From the NCBI RefSeq assembly GCF_002005165.1, contig NZ_CP019699.1, positions 1,674,001-1,738,000 of the forward strand: a DNA stretch of 64,000 nucleotides, read 5' to 3'. Under the pieces are notes generated by a model, which was given only the letters and a program-made list of their open reading frames with translations, made no database searches and was not told the DNA's origin. Positions 63,291 through 64,000 of this stretch are shown here, piece by piece. Every line of letters starts with the position of its first letter. Positions within the stretch are counted from its first letter, which is position 1. Source of the stretch: Novibacillus thermophilus (GTDB lineage Bacteria > Bacillota > Bacilli > Thermoactinomycetales > Novibacillaceae). A program made the position numbers and the translations under genes.

Positions 63291-63936
63291 CGTCCAATGG
63301 GATTTGCTGTTGGCTGCGACGTGGGAGACAGTGTACATGATGGTCATCTCCACTTTTTTCACCGCTTTGTTCGGACTCCCACTCGGGATTGCCCTCGTCG
63401 TGATGGAAGAGAAAGGCCTGTGGCCACTGCCGTGGTTGCAGCGCCTCGTTGGCTTCGGCGTCAACCTGTTTCGCTCCATTCCGTTCATCGTGTTGGTCGT
63501 GTGGATGATACCCGTCGCCCGAATGTTGGTCGGCACGTCCCTCGGTCCGACGGCGGCGTGCGTGTCGTTAGTCGTTGGTGCCGCACCGTTTTACGCACGG
63601 CTGGTAGAGACGTCGCTCAGGGAAGTGGACAAGGGCGTCATCGAAGCGGCAAGGGCCATGGGGGCGACCCGCTGGCAGATCATTCGCAAGGTGTATATAC
63701 CCGAAGCGTTGCCGGGATTAGTTGCCGGGATTACGGTCACGTGTATCACGCTCGTCAGTTATTCGGCCATCACCGGAATACTCGGCGGGGGAGGCCTCGG
63801 CGATCTCGCCTACCGCTTTGGCTTTCAGTCGTTCCAGACCGACGTCATGGTGCTGGCGACGGCGGTTCTCGTCCTCATGGTGCAAATCATACAGAGTGTC
63901 GGGGACCGGGTGGTGCAAGCCATTGATAAAAGGTAG
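63271..63936 (+). CDS. metI: Methionine ABC transporter permease MetI
   Basis: A 221-residue permease with five to six helices. The N-terminal ATWETVYMMVISTFFTALFGLPLGI and the EAA loop EAARAMGATRWQIIRKVYIPEALPGL are typical of MetI, as is the SYSAITGILGGGGLGDLAYRFG segment. GTG 63271 lies inside the metN end. The binding lipoprotein MetQ is expected next but falls outside the window; bases 63937-64000 show no gene. Confidence 0.95.
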   Translation: MDFLLPNVQWDLLLAATWETVYMMVISTFFTALFGLPLGIALVVMEEKGLWPLPWLQRLVGFGVNLFRSIPFIVLVVWMIPVARMLVGTSLGPTAACVSLVVGAAPFYARLVETSLREVDKGVIEAARAMGATRWQIIRKVYIPEALPGLVAGITVTCITLVSYSAITGILGGGGLGDLAYRFGFQSFQTDVMVLATAVLVLMVQIIQSVGDRVVQAIDKR

Positions 63937-64000
63937 TCCCTCGGGATCTGTCAAGCGGGCCTTTTTCCGGACACATGTTGCCACTGGCACGTGTCATCAA

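Overview
The window reads as chromosome of a Gram-positive, spore-forming-lineage Bacillales bacterium, probably a thermophile or relative of the Thermoactinomycetaceae/Novibacillus group. That placement is inferred from gene content and base composition; no 16S gene is present. The support is a set of Bacillus-type genes (mrfA/mrfB, yfhH, fadN-fadA-fadE with a FadR-type operator, khtT/khtU, ytvI, a YusI-type reductase near gcvH), strong AGGAGG-type ribosome sites, frequent GTG/TTG starts, and S-box and cobalamin riboswitches. I see no tRNA, rRNA, CRISPR array, insertion sequence or phage module.

Layout. 0-14 kb is housekeeping: a sulfotransferase-like gene, the mrfAB DNA-repair pair, a metallo-hydrolase, small stress-type and membrane genes, a lipoprotein nuclease, ispH, an orphan gene resembling the cytoplasmic domain of flagellar FlhA (frameshifted), yfhH and an alkaline-phosphatase-fold enzyme. 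13.7-22.2 kb is lipid and energy metabolism: fabI with a FapR-like site, a 7Fe ferredoxin, the fadNAE beta-oxidation operon behind a cre site and a perfect FadR palindrome, and an alanine:sodium symporter. rluA and a LysR regulator follow.

24-45 kb is the unusual part. Divergent from the LysR gene lies a run of large secreted proteins: two gamma-glutamyltransferases, a D-aminoacylase-type amidohydrolase, a TasA/CalY-like matrix protein, a class A beta-lactamase-like serine hydrolase, a protein with no catalytic domain, and a fused M14 carboxypeptidase-M28 aminopeptidase. The run is followed by a TAXI-TRAP transporter (binding lipoprotein, DUF1850 protein, fused permease). Five of the secreted proteins carry a FIMAH-type helical domain. 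Four carry one or two copies of the same beta-sandwich module, which in three enzymes is inserted inside the catalytic chain at three different places. I propose a surface or matrix-associated system that takes apart gamma-glutamyl, D-amino-acid or otherwise protease-resistant peptides and imports an acidic product; the substrate is inference.

45-64 kb returns to general functions: ytvI, the KhtTU K+/H+ antiporter, a class A penicillin-binding protein, an orphan iron-type binding lipoprotein, a divergent PlsY-like protein, and a cobalamin-riboswitch operon (btuF frameshifted, btuC, btuD, cobO adenosyltransferase). Then come a YusI-type reductase, a peroxiredoxin, a thioredoxin-fold protein, gcvH, a coenzyme-B12 mutase large subunit with an aldehyde dehydrogenase remnant behind it, and an S-box-controlled metN-metI cut by the window end. 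Four genes (the flhA-like gene, fadA, alsT, btuF) are each broken by what looks like one missing base, three of them in G runs, so sequencing error is a real possibility.
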